Shown: positions 33,690 through 46,591 of the stretch, piece after piece | Layout: every line of letters begins with the position of its first letter | Position numbering within the stretch: position 1 is the first letter of the stretch | Origin: Adiantum capillus-veneris | Taxonomy: Eukaryota > Streptophyta > Polypodiopsida > Polypodiales > Pteridaceae | Assembly: GCA_014529385.2 (NCBI GenBank) | Contig: CM043959.1 | Span: forward strand, 15,444,309 to 15,508,308 | DNA length: 64,000 bases | Reading direction: 5' to 3' | The notes under the pieces: model-generated | The model's input: the letters and a program-made list of their open reading frames with translations, nothing else | What the model was told of the DNA's origin: nothing | The model's database searches: none | Position numbers and translations under genes: made by a program

Positions 33690-34857
33690 AGTGTAGCATT
33701 TCTAGCCTTCACTGGTAAGGTGGATGAAGATGCTACAGACTTTCTAAACAACTGGGAAATAGCCTGTCATCTCTGGGAGAGATGATGATGCTTTACGCTT
33801 GCACATCTTCCCACTTCTAGTGAAGGTGGAGGCAAGGTCGTGGTACAATTCCTGGGCACAAGCAACCAAGGAAAGGTGGGACTTATTAAGAGCAACCTTT
33901 GTCAAGCGTTTTGGAGAGGGCACAACATTAAAGAAGCTATGGCAGTCTTGACGAAGTTGAATTTCCTAAAGAAGGCTTGGTATGTGGTTGGGTTATGGCC
34001 AACTCTCAAAGAAAAGATAAAGGGAAGGTTTCCTGCTATGTATGAGCTAGCAGTTGAAGTGGCCCACCTTAAAGACAAGAAGTTGTACCTAGAGGAAGCC
34101 GATAGGACGCGACCACCTCTAGCACCACCTGCAACATCCACCCAACGGATTCAACCACAAGAATCAGTTAAAGATCAACAAGACCTGCTCAACCAAATCA
34201 CCAACCAGTTTGAGAATCTCTCAGCCCATTTGGTGCAACAAGGGCATGCACACAACCACAATCAAGATCAAGGGAGAGGACAATGAAGGCAGAACCAAGA
34301 ATACCACTTCTACAATTGTGGAGAAGACAGCCATGGTATGCATTATTTCCCCACACCCAAGGAGACAAAATTTCAACAGAGGAGCAAGGCAAAACCAAAT
34401 TTCACCACCAAGAGCAAGACCACTTCCTCTAAGGCCACTGCAACAAGCATCACCCGTGAAAATCTTACAACGACCTGTGCAACCACAACCACCACCTTAG
34501 ACCCTCATTCTACCCTTACCTTCACCACCAATCGGCAACCAGACAATGAGTTCCATCAGTCTTGAAGATAAGGGCAAGATGAAAGTGGAGAAACCTATCA
34601 AATGAATGGCAAACGGGAAGATGACGAAAGAAGAGTTGGACGCTAGGCATGAGAAAGATTCCAAAATGGAAGAAGAGATGAAGATTAAAGGGGAGCCAAT
34701 CAAGAAGTCTAAGCCACAACAAAAAAGTGACATTTCAAATTTCACAATTGATAAGTCTGCAGAACCCTATAATCTTGTGAGTGATGTTTCTATGCACGAC
34801 ATGAATATCTCTGAAGGGGTGGGCTACCCAATTATCTTAGGGAAACCATGGCCATGA
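33690..34857 (+). pseudogene. Ty3-gypsy gag to protease remnant
   Basis: The gag domain starts near 33690: FTGKVDEDATDFLNNWEIAC, EARSWYNSWAQATKERWDLL, FVKRFG, split over two frames around 33840-33960. It continues KEKIKGRFPAMYELAVEVAH and a helix ending QDLLNQITNQFENLSAHLVQ. The zinc knuckle near 34310-34355 is damaged: FYNCGEDSHGMHYF keeps only the second Cys and the His. Further on, GVGYPIILGKPWP near 34817-34857 is the end of a retroviral-type protease. The active-site part is not seen. No pol follows. Confidence 0.75.
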
Positions 34858-36990
34858 GAGCAAAGCAAGATTGGACATAAGAACTCCCAAGATACAAGGT
34901 AAGGAGATCCCATACAACATGAAGACTAGTAAGCAACAAGAGATGGACCTAGGGACTACTATGGATGAGCTCCCTAGAAATTCTCCTACAACATTAGAGG
35001 AGGAATCTATGAAAATGAATGATCAAGTGAGTTAGATTTCTCTACAAACTTATCCATCATTTAGTTTCTTTTTCAAAGGTCGTGCTTTCCATTGTTGAGA
35101 AGAGCTATCATTTCACCTTGGGGTCCAATGAGACAGATAACAGTGTTGTGGACATTAAAGACCACATAAACCAAAAGCGATACCTGGCTAAAGATCATAG
35201 AGCATGCTTGGAGAAAACCAAAGAAAGATTTCAGCAGGCAATGTTCTGGACATTAAAGACCAGATAAACCAGTGAGAAATGGCTATAGACTATAGAGCAA
35301 GCTTGGAGAAAATCAGAGAAAGATTTTAGCAGGCAACAAGCAGTGCGTTGGGGATGCTTGGCCTCATAGATCCCATGCTTGTGACAAGAGTTGAAAATTA
35401 TGATAAGTACAACGGGATCATAGTTGCATTAAAAAGTCCTTTATACAACTCCGCATTGGTTGGTTGGAGCAAAATTGATTTCTCTCAAGTCAACACACAT
35501 ACTATGCATATGACAATTTTGTTTGTTCTTTGGTAAGCATTTACATCACCTTGTGTTGTTGGTTTTGACTTTTGCTAGAATCTAGTGAAACTAGCACATA
35601 AGCCACTCCTCAAAATATTTTCACGTGTACAAAATCTTCTATGGGTAGAAATAATTACTAAAGTGGGTAAGAAAGGGTTTAGCTACCTCATGATGGCCTA
35701 AGGAAAGGGCCATAGTTACATGCTCATGACAATGTTATGACCATGTAAGACTGTTGGTATATTCCATTGTCTACAAAGGACTAATATTTGTGGAGACTCT
35801 ACAATTCAAATTGTTTATTTGAACAACTGTCTAGAAGGTGATATAAGAATTTCAGGCCTGTTTTCAAGGTGTCAATCAAGAAAGACAAGCGAGACTTAAG
35901 CTTATCTCAAACTGTGACCCTTCATTTGGAAGGTAGTTTTATTGCTTGCAAGACCTTTAAAAGCAGCTAGCTACACTTAGACCATGTCATCAAAGGTTTT
36001 CTGGATTAATTTTGCAAAACTACCATTTGAACTTGGGGGTCATGCGAATAGATATCTCAGAATCAACGGTTTTTTGGATTAAGTTTGCAAAACTACCATT
36101 TGAACTTGGGGGTCATGCAAATAGATGTCTCAGAAAATTTTGTAAAAATGATTGAGGAAAATCATAAGTTTTGGGGTGTGGTAGGTCACAACACACTAGG
36201 ATTCATTATGGGTGGGTCTGCCTTAACACCTCTAAAGCAACGAGAGGAACTCAATGCAAAGACCTTTGTTTGGTTTTGGGGGATGGTGCATCCATAGGTT
36301 TCTGCATCAACAAGATATTCCCCAAGGTGCAGACCAAATAATGCCCCAATATAGCTTATGCCCTCAAATTCTATATCATGTTATTAGTTGAGTGATTAGT
36401 GTACATATCTTGACCTCTAGAGTCTCTGAAATGGAAGCTGTGTGCACATTTTGGGCTTATTTGTTCTCTTGGTTTTGAAGGTTGAAATGGAAGTTTTTTT
36501 CATTTTGAATCCTTTTTTGAAGGTATCTCTTGCATTCTTTGGAGCTTATATCTCATGTGATTTCCCGAGGAGAAGATTCATGTGCTGAGGAAGACGAGTC
36601 CTTGGACTTGCCGCCCATATGCAATTTCCGTATCTTCATCAAGATTCTTATTGCCCTTAACACAAGAATGCACGTTGGTCTTTGTGTTCTCCCCAAGCAT
36701 GTTGAGGATTGCCTTCCTCCCTTGGTACTACTTACCTAGTTAGTTGTACGTTGAAGGCATTTCGTAAGCCATAAGAAGTTGGCGGTTGGAGATGCTATTG
36801 TATTTCTTAGATATGTCTATACATGTGCTCATGTGAGAGTAGCTGAGTACCCACTTTATAGTGTTTGTGTGTTGAACAATTTCTATTAAAGTAGTCATCT
36901 TGAGTAAGGGAGTGAATGGGGATCTGAGAGTCAAGATTCGATGCACTAAGATTCAAATGACATCTCAATCTTCAAATGTTCTTACTAGTG
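34858..36990. repeat. Noncoding stretch with two tandem duplications
   Basis: A 98-bp block starting GGACATTAAAGACCA at 35150 recurs at 35248. A 73-bp block (GGTTTTCTGGATTAA...) at 35995 recurs at 36068. No frame matches a known family. Confidence 0.6.
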
Positions 36991-37880
36991 TGTTGAATCA
37001 AGAAGCTCAACCACGGCAATTTGGATGGGCCTACAAAACTTCTCCCTCTTAATCATTTATTTTTTGCCTAAGCTGACGTTGTAAATGAAGAGGGTAGATG
37101 CCTTAGTCCATCACAGTTCTGAAGTAATTATCTCTTTCTATCCAAATGCCCAATTTGACCTTGGGTATATAAGCCAAAATTTGTAATTATTAAAAGTTTT
37201 GTTTACTTTGGAGCTCACGTGGTAAAGAGTACGCCTACACTTGTGCGCTCACTATTCTTTGTATGGGTAAGCATTGATAATGAAACTTCATGTGTTGCTT
37301 CCTCATACTCTTGGTATTGTGTATATGTCCAATGTGCTATATTTGAGTGTGTGTGTGTGTGCAACGCAATGAGTGGTTTTATCTCTAGGTCACCTAGTGT
37401 GTTTAATTGCTCATTTTGAGTTGTTAATAATGTTTTAAGTGAAACTAAGCATGGATAGAGGTAATTAGACCTTATGAGAAGCCAAATGACCCCTCATTCA
37501 TCATTTTTGGTGAAGGTGAGAGGTGGCAACAATTGCGGTTGGTCTCCTATCCGACTGTGACTTTTGTCGGTTTGACGTTGAAAACCTATTGCCTATAGCC
37601 TAGAGACCCCCAATCTCAAGTTTCATGTCTTTTGGAGTTCATTTGACACCTCAAAAACCATTTGAGGTGTTATTTAGACTACACGGGAAACTTAGACATT
37701 TTCCACTTAGTTGCTTCCTTGCTTAAGAGTAACACATTTGTCCTCAATGCATTGTTGTTGGTGCATTGCATTCAACGTTTCCATGCACTAGTCGGGTCAT
37801 CTACATCCTCGGATTGACATATTTATGTTGGTTTGAGTTCTTTCTAGGCTACATCGTCCGATTGTGGTGGCATGTCAACA
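36991..37880 (+). mobile_element. Solitary-looking LTR, plus orientation
   Basis: It starts TGTTGA and ends TCAACA, a perfect 6-bp inverted terminal pair, 890 bp. A TATA box (GGGTATATAAGCC) lies near 37163. Neither a polypurine tract before it nor a primer site after it is present, so it is solo or rearranged. The first 625 bp match the minus strand of 37883-38535. Flanking 5-mers (TAGTG, TTGGG) do not match. Confidence 0.75.
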
Positions 37881-38535
37881 TTGGGGTTCTCTAGGCTATA
37901 GGCAATAGGTTCCAACATCAAAACCTGCAAAATTCATAGTTGGGTAGGTGAGCAACTGAAATTGTTTCTAGCTCTCACCTCCACCAAAAATGATGAATGA
38001 GGGGTTTTTTGGCTCCTCTCAAGGCCTACTTACCTCTATCCATGCTTAGTTACACCATTAACAACTCAAAAGATTAAACGCACTAGGTGACCTAGAGCTA
38101 AAATCGTTCATTGCGTCGCACACACACATTCAAACATAGCACATTGGACATGTACACAATGCCAAGAGTATGAGGAAGCAACACATGAAGTTTCATTAGC
38201 AATGCTTACCCGTACAAAGAGTATTGAGCGCGCAAGTGTAGGCATACTCTTTACTACATGATCTCCAAAGTAAACAGATATTTTAATAATTACAAATTTT
38301 GGCTTATATACCCAAGGTTAAAATTGGACATTTGGCTAGAAAGAGATAATTACTTCAAAAATATGATGGACTAGGGTATCTAGCGTCTTTATTAAGTACA
38401 AAATTGTTTGGAAGTAATCAAACTCTTTCAGGTTCTGGATTTACAATTCCCACGTAGGTGGAAAATAAATGATTAGGAGGGAGAAGTTTTGTAGGCCCAT
38501 CCAAAATTGGCTTGGTTGAGTTCCTTGCTTCAACA
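37881..38535 (-). mobile_element. 3' LTR of the minus-strand copy of element U, truncated
   Basis: It begins TGTTGAAGC at 38535 directly after a polypurine tract and runs left to 37883, where it meets the end of the oppositely oriented LTR. A TATA-like 'gcttatatacc' on the plus strand near 38312 marks the promoter in minus orientation. About 235 bp of the 3' part are missing compared with 36991-37880. Confidence 0.75.
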
Positions 38536-38554
38536 CCCCCCCCCCCCCCTCTCA
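38536..38554 (-). promoter_or_regulatory. Polypurine tract, minus-strand copy of U
   Basis: The minus strand reads CTGAGA then fourteen G, followed by TGTTGAAGC. The place is equivalent to 12516-12529 in the plus copy. A lengthened G run may have slipped. Confidence 0.8.
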
Positions 38555-38813
38555 GCTTCTTGTCGTCGATGACAAGACTTCATTCTTTGAGCATGGGCTT
38601 TCTTTGGTTTTGTTTCTTGACATACTACTGGAATGCTAGCATCATTTGATGTACTTGATCTTCTTCCTGTGGCTTGTAGATTCTTGTTAAGGGGCTTTCC
38701 CGATTGTGGAGGGTGTGTGGAGGGTGTAAGCCACAAATCTAAGCCTAAGATCATTGCAGATTGGCATGACATTGTGAAATACATATCAAAGTAGCCCGTA
38801 TAGAAGGCCTCCT
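38555..38813 (-). pseudogene. Element U protein, C-terminal end beyond a copia insertion
   Basis: The frame on the minus strand enters from the copia LTR at 38813 and reads EAFYTGYFDMYFTMSC, matching KAFYTRFF in the plus copy at about 12265. It then diverges into a basic tail (CHRRQEAE...) and reaches the polypurine tract. The other half of this domain lies at 46340-45966, beyond the nested insertion. See the entry there. Confidence 0.65.
38809..38813. other. Left target-site duplication CTCCT
   Basis: CTCCT directly before the copia LTR start. The same five bases follow the copia LTR end at 45961-45965. Five-bp duplications are the norm for copia integrase. Confidence 0.85.
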
Positions 38814-39131
38814 TGTAAAGTGTAAGCTTTGTCCTAAAGTGTGAGTCAAGGAGAGAAGAGTGGAATTTTCCCACGTGTTGTGGTGCAAGGATGTAGAGCT
38901 ACTTAAAGCTCATTTCATGAATGAATAAACACAACTCTATTTTGCATTACATCTCCCTTGTTTATGGTGAGCTTGTGATGGGTTAGCAAATACTCAAGAC
39001 CGTTTTATGAGTCCAAGTTAATTGATCTTGGAACCTAATTTGCTTGATTGATAATCTAGCCAGACACACTCACTTGTGTGAACGATGTTTATCTTTAATC
39101 CACCCTAGCTAGCATGATCCAATTCCCATCA
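38814..39131 (+). mobile_element. 5' LTR of nested copia element 2
   Basis: TGTAAAGTGT...CCCATCA, 318 bp. It is nearly identical to 63257-63575 over its full length, with no similarity outside, which fixes both edges. Its last ~115 bp recur at 45846-45960. Confidence 0.9.
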
Positions 39132-39133
39132 AG

Positions 39134-39145
39134 TGGTATTAGAGT
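39134..39145 (+). promoter_or_regulatory. Primer-binding site of copia 2
   Basis: TGGTATTAGAGT, two bases after the LTR. It is close to the initiator-Met site TGGTATCAGAGC. Confidence 0.8.
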
Positions 39146-40731
<1,586 letters not shown>

Positions 40732-40890
40732 ATGGGGGGAAAGGGAATTGAGAAGTACAATGGGGAGGGATTTCACACCTGGCAAACAAATTTAAGGGGT
40801 TACCTAATGAAAAAAAAATTATGGTTTGTCATCAGTACTACCTTAGAGCAACAAGCCGAACCCGATGGAGTGCACACTAGGGCATCTACA
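40732..40890 (+). pseudogene. Copia 2 gag, N-terminal stub
   Basis: MGGKGIEKYNGEGFHTWQTN then YLMKKKLWFVIST is the standard start of copia gag. After about 50 residues the sequence runs into minus-strand gypsy reverse transcriptase, so gag is cut off and the rest of copia pol is absent. The start is the first ATG after the leader and fits the family. Confidence 0.85.
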
Positions 40891-41085
40891 CGAAGTAGGT
40901 GGACCCTTGTAGCTTATCAAATAGGTCTTCTAACCGTGGAACGGGAAACCTATTCTTGATAGTGATCCTATTTAGTGCTCTATAGTCGACACACATACGA
41001 TATGTGCCGTCTTTCTTTTGCACTAGTAGCACAGGAGAACAAAATGGAGATGAGCTAGGCCTAATCATGCCCTTCTTTACTCATG
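40886..41085 (-). pseudogene. Duplicate start of gypsy reverse transcriptase
   Basis: [40 protein letters not shown] and [13 protein letters not shown] repeat, almost unchanged, the sequence at 41682-41505. The copy follows the first RT on the minus strand after [10 protein letters not shown] (about 41095) and stops at the junction with copia gag. It arose by tandem duplication or by recombination between two close relatives. Confidence 0.9.
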
Positions 41086-41094
41086 AAGATTCCT

Positions 41095-42150
41095 TGGTTT
41101 AGGCCATCCTTTTATTACCTCTAACTTTGATGAATCCATTTGGATGCCATCTTGAGAGATAATGTGACCTAAATACTAAATCTTTTGTAAGAAAAATTCA
41201 GTTTTCTTACAATTAACATAAAGTTTATTCTCTCCTAGAACTTGAAATATTACCTAGAGGTGTTGCTTGTGTTCGTCTAATGAATTATAGTAGATGATGA
41301 TATCATCAAAGAACACTCCAGTAAAGGTTCGGTGAGGCCTGAATAGCTTCTCCATGAAGCGGTTGAATGTGGCTGGTGCATTGGTCAAGCCAAAAGGCAT
41401 GACAATGTATTCGTAAAGACTAAAAGTAGTGCAAAATGCCGTCTTTACAATGTCTTGATCAACTATCCTTATTTGATGATAGCCACTTTTTAGGTCAATC
41501 CTACTGAAGTAGGTGGACCCTTGTAGCTTATAAAATAGATCTTCTACACGTGGAACAGGAAACCTATTCTTGATAGTGATCCTATTTAGTGCTCTATAGT
41601 CGACACACATAGGATATGTGCCGTCTTTCTTTTGCACTAGTAGCACATGAGAACAAAATGGAGATGAGCTAGGCCTAACCATGCCCTTATCAACTTACTC
41701 ATGCACTTGTCGCATAATCTCCTCTTGTTGAGCTTGAGAAACTCTATAAGGAGGTTTGTTAGGCAGTGAATCCGGGAAGAAGTTCAATTTCATGGTCATC
41801 ATTACCTCGTTTAGGAGGTAGCTCACAAGGGATGTCGTCAATAAAGACATCTTGAAACCCCTTGAGAAAATTGGATAACTCTAATTCCTTTTGATTGTGT
41901 ATATTTTCTTTTGCTAAAACATTAGGTTCATTTTGAGAATCTTTAACAAAAATCATGTACACGGGAATAGAGCTCTTTATTGGCTTGTTGAAAGCTTGTG
42001 TATGTACAATGGGTATAGTGTTACCCATTTCCTTAGCATCTATATACATATCTTTTTCCATGAACTTAAAGGAGATTCTCCTTTCAAGGAATTTATGAAC
42101 TTAAAGGAGATTCTCCTTTCAAGGAATTTAACATTGGCAAACATGCAGTC
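41095..42150 (-). pseudogene. Ty3-gypsy copy 2 pol: linker and reverse transcriptase
   Basis: Reads leftward. The linker has FQDVFIDDIPCELPPKRGND and HEIELLPG (about 41780). RT follows with [62 protein letters not shown] and the catalytic FFDDIII at about 41300. Then KLYVNCKKTEFF and a stop-broken YLGHIISQDGIQMDSSKLEV. Style is that of chromovirus-like gypsy. A 35-bp tandem duplication at 42061-42130 shifts the frame upstream of the linker. RNase H and integrase are absent, lost at the junction with copia gag. Confidence 0.92.
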
Positions 42151-42170
42151 AAACCATGGTGCCCCTAGGA

Positions 42171-42510
42171 TTACATCCTCATGCTTGAGAGGAGAGATAA
42201 AGAAGTCCTCTTTGTCCACATAGCTTTGGACATGAGCCTCAATTTCCCGATTAAGGGAGTGACTGAAGCTTCTTGCCCCTTGAAAGCACCGTCTGCGGGT
42301 AGGACATCTCCCATCTTGTAGGCTTGTATGCCTAGCTTGGTGGCCCACTCTATAGATATAAAATTGTGAGTAGAACCGGGGTCAAAGAGAATAAAAGCAT
42401 CATGTTCTCTTACCTTTCCACAAGCATGGCATAGAGGAGATCCTTTGTGGTGATTTTCCTCCTCTTGGATTTCGACCAAGGTAGCTCTAGGAGGATCATG
42501 GCTGTTGTTC
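42171..42510 (-). pseudogene. Ty3-gypsy copy 2 protease
   Basis: Aspartic protease that would cut the polyprotein. FILFDPGSTHNFIS has the active-site D with PG in place of the commoner S/T-G, a form also seen in other plant gypsy proteases. It is preceded by a second Cys pair (CHACGK) after the zinc knuckle and followed by WATKLGI and a frame change near 42250 into the pol linker. Confidence 0.85.
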
Positions 42511-44021
42511 TTTTGGGGACAAGCGCGGTACACATGCCCTTGTTTTCCACACTTGAAACACTGGTTATCCTTGCAATAACGCTCAAGCTCTTCAGGAGAG
42601 AGTTTATTTTTGCCTTTGTAAACTCCCTTCTCCTTAGCTTTGTTGGAGTTGCCCCTAGGAGACTTTTGGACATTGTCCTTCCCCTTAGGTTCATTGGAAC
42701 CCTTGTTTTCAGGGGGCTTAGAATTCCTCTTAGCCCCTGTTTGGAAATTGATTCAAGAGGCCACCATAGTATGATGTATTACCGTCGATATGGTGCGTGG
42801 CCTTTGGGAGTTGACATACTCCGCCATTTCTTTGGTTAAGCCCGCACAAAATTGCTACTTTTGCTCTCCAAAATCCAACTTTTTGAAGACGATGGCTTGG
42901 AGTTATAGGTCCCAAAACTTGTCTGCATATTTATGGATGGATTCATAGGGAGAGAGCTTCAAGCTTCGCCATTCGGTTAGTACTTTGTCTTTGGCATCAG
43001 TGGCCAAAAATTGCTTCATAATGGAAGCTCTTAAAAGCTTTCCATGTTTGTGGAGATTCACCGTTGGCCCGTAGGCTAGACCACCATTGCCTGGTGGACT
43101 TTTGAAAGTGCATAGCTACATAGTGTAGCTTAGAGGACTCCGTGAAGCTCTCATCTCCAAATGCCGCATCGAATTGTTGGATAAAGGCCAAGACTTTGTC
43201 CGTAGCACCAAAAGTTCCATCGTAGGTAAGGTAAGAGATGCTCTTCCCTCCCTCTTTGAACTTCTTGAGCTTGGATGACCTCTTCCACACGGCATTAGAT
43301 TTCCTATGGCCTCTTCATTTTGATGGTTCAAAGGTTGCACCATCACTTTCTTCAGAAGATGAAGAATTTGAGGAAGATGGAGAAGAGGGTGACCTCTTTG
43401 TCGCCTTTTTCTTGCCTTGATCTTGTTGTCTTCACCATCACTTTCATAAGAGGAAGAGGATGAAGAAGATGGAGAAGAGGGTGTCCTCTTTCTCACCTTT
43501 TTCTTCTCTTGCTTTCTGTCATCCTTCTTTGAAGTATGGTGTGGAGAAGTATGCGATGGTCTTCTCCGTTTTGGAGGCGATGGAGAGCGTTTAGCCCGCC
43601 GTCTTCATGGAGCCATCTCCGCTGAGGTGGCAGGAGACTCACTTCTTTCTCGTTCCTTCAGTGGAGGCCCTTGAGTTCTCCTTTGAGAAGGAGATGCGCC
43701 ATCAAGGAGCAAATTTCTGAGCCCTTCATAGGGATCCTCTTCTTCTTCCCGAATCGGGGAGAGACCTCTTTTGGAAGTCTCGCAAGGAGGCTTCCTAGGT
43801 GTTCTCTTGTCATGGTGGGGGGCTTGGAGAATCCCATGAGCACGAAGCTGCCGTTGCACTTCAGTTTGGAGGGATGGATTGCCCATGGCTTGTTGAAGCC
43901 TAGAAACAAGATAGTTAACAAGCATCGGGGCATCATTAGTAGCTTGCTCATTAGCAAAATCAAAGTTATCAACAATAATTTCACTCTCTTTACTATTGTC
44001 AGCCATTCTAACAACTTTTAG
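42511..44021 (-). pseudogene. Ty3-gypsy gag, copy 2
   Basis: Starts MADNSKESEIIVDNFDFANE. It shares every segment with copy 1 (13475-14795): VNYLVSRLQQAMGNPSLQTE, SSPSSSSSSSYESDGEDNK, ISYLTYDGTFGATDKVLAFI and MHFQKSTRQWWSSLRANGE. It also keeps the zinc knuckle CFKCGKQGHVYRAC (CX2CX4HX4C) at 42520-42561. A TGA near 43605 stands where copy 1 has CGA (Arg), and other frame breaks occur near 43240 and 42700. Copy 2 has lost a Ser/Lys block that copy 1 carries twice. Confidence 0.92.
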
Positions 44022-44409
44022 GTGTAAACCTTTAGGTGTACTTTGGCACTTCAAGCCCTAGTTGCTACTCCTCTTTACCCCTTTAGAAAAAGCACTCAAG
44101 CTACTATACACGTGGCTCAAATACCATTAATTGTAAGGAATAGAAGAGAGGGTCGTTCAACACCAAAACAACATCGGCTCATGTCAAGCTTCTAATAGCT
44201 CAATAGTGGTTAATCCATAGGCAAGCCCCATAGGACTCCACTATCTAGACCATAGCTCTTGACGGTGATGCCCCGTTAACTGCACAAAGGCAGGCGCACT
44301 GCAAGGCTGAAAAATCCCTATTCTACTTACTCACATGCAATTAATAGTACCAACCATTTATAGCTAGCTTGAGGACCTCCCTTCTTGAGCAAGAAAAGAG
44401 AAACCTTGT

Positions 44410-44421
44410 GCTCTGATACCA
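44410..44421 (-). promoter_or_regulatory. Primer-binding site, gypsy copy 2
   Basis: The minus strand reads TGGTATCAGAGC, a perfect initiator-Met primer site. The LTR edge is one base away. Confidence 0.92.
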
Positions 44422-44422
44422 A

Positions 44423-45838
<1,416 letters not shown>

Positions 45839-45845
45839 CTAAGCA

Positions 45846-45960
45846 TCCAATTGATCTTGGAATCTAATTCGCTTGAGTGATAATCTAGCCACATACACTC
45901 ACTTGTGTGCATGATGTTTATCTTTCATCCACCCTAGCTAGCACGATCCAATTCCCATCA
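45846..45960 (+). mobile_element. 3' LTR remnant of copia 2
   Basis: Matches the last ~115 bp of the LTRs ending at 39131 and 63575, ending CCCATCA, followed by the target duplication CTCCT. Its 5' part was replaced by the gypsy LTR. Confidence 0.9.
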
Positions 45961-45965
45961 CTCCT
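45961..45965. other. Right target-site duplication CTCCT
   Basis: Identical to 38809-38813. Together they bracket copia 2 with everything nested in it. Confidence 0.85.
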
Positions 45966-46340
45966 GTAAAGTCTGCATGTAGATGCTATGCAGGAACATG
46001 ATTCTGGAGTATAAGCCAGATTACCCTTATCTTGGGTGTATCATTCAAGTTGAATATTATTCCTTTGTAGTTTTTGAAGAATAAAGTCCACTTTACCTTA
46101 GTGGACTCTGTACTTTTGAATGTGCTAACACATGCAAAGAGCATGTAGCAGATCTTCATCATCATCTTGTATGCTATATCTTTCTTTCCTTGAACTAGGC
46201 TAATCATCTACTTGATGGACTTCCTCATGTAAGCAAGTGAAGGTGCCTCTCGTGGTTTGGGGAAGACTAGGTAGTTTAGCCATGTGGGGTGAGAAACAAG
46301 CAGTTACTCAAAATCAGCCCACCTTCTTCTCCTGATGATT
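45966..46340 (-). pseudogene. Element U protein, C-terminal domain, minus-strand copy (split by copia)
   Basis: Reading leftward: HPTWLN, VFPKPREAPSLAYM, a stop, a helical stretch, KVKWTLFFKNYKGIIFNL, then NHVPA and a stop, reaching the copia target site. This follows the plus copy's QPTWLN, FPAPEKG, WMSFLDGNKGLCYDL and MFLP in order. The domain resumes at 38813 with EAFYTGYF exactly where the plus copy has KAFYTRFF. The order of matches across the insertion is strong support both for homology and for the insertion. Several stops show the copy is dead. Confidence 0.7.
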
Positions 46341-46591
46341 GGGCAGCATGTTGGATCAATTTGAAGGTGGGTTGGAGCAAAAGAGTTTTATTATGATTGC
46401 CTGCTTGTTCTCCACCATGAATTTAACTTTCCATTCCTGTATGGCTTCTTTAATCTATTTTGTGGTTCATTTTGAAAGATTAGCTTCTTTGTAGCTTCCC
46501 TCAACATCTGGTAGAAGTTGGTAATAGCTCTTTCTTATTTTCTATTGTCAACCATTTGAGTAGTGGATAGGGAAGTTCTGGATTAGGAACC

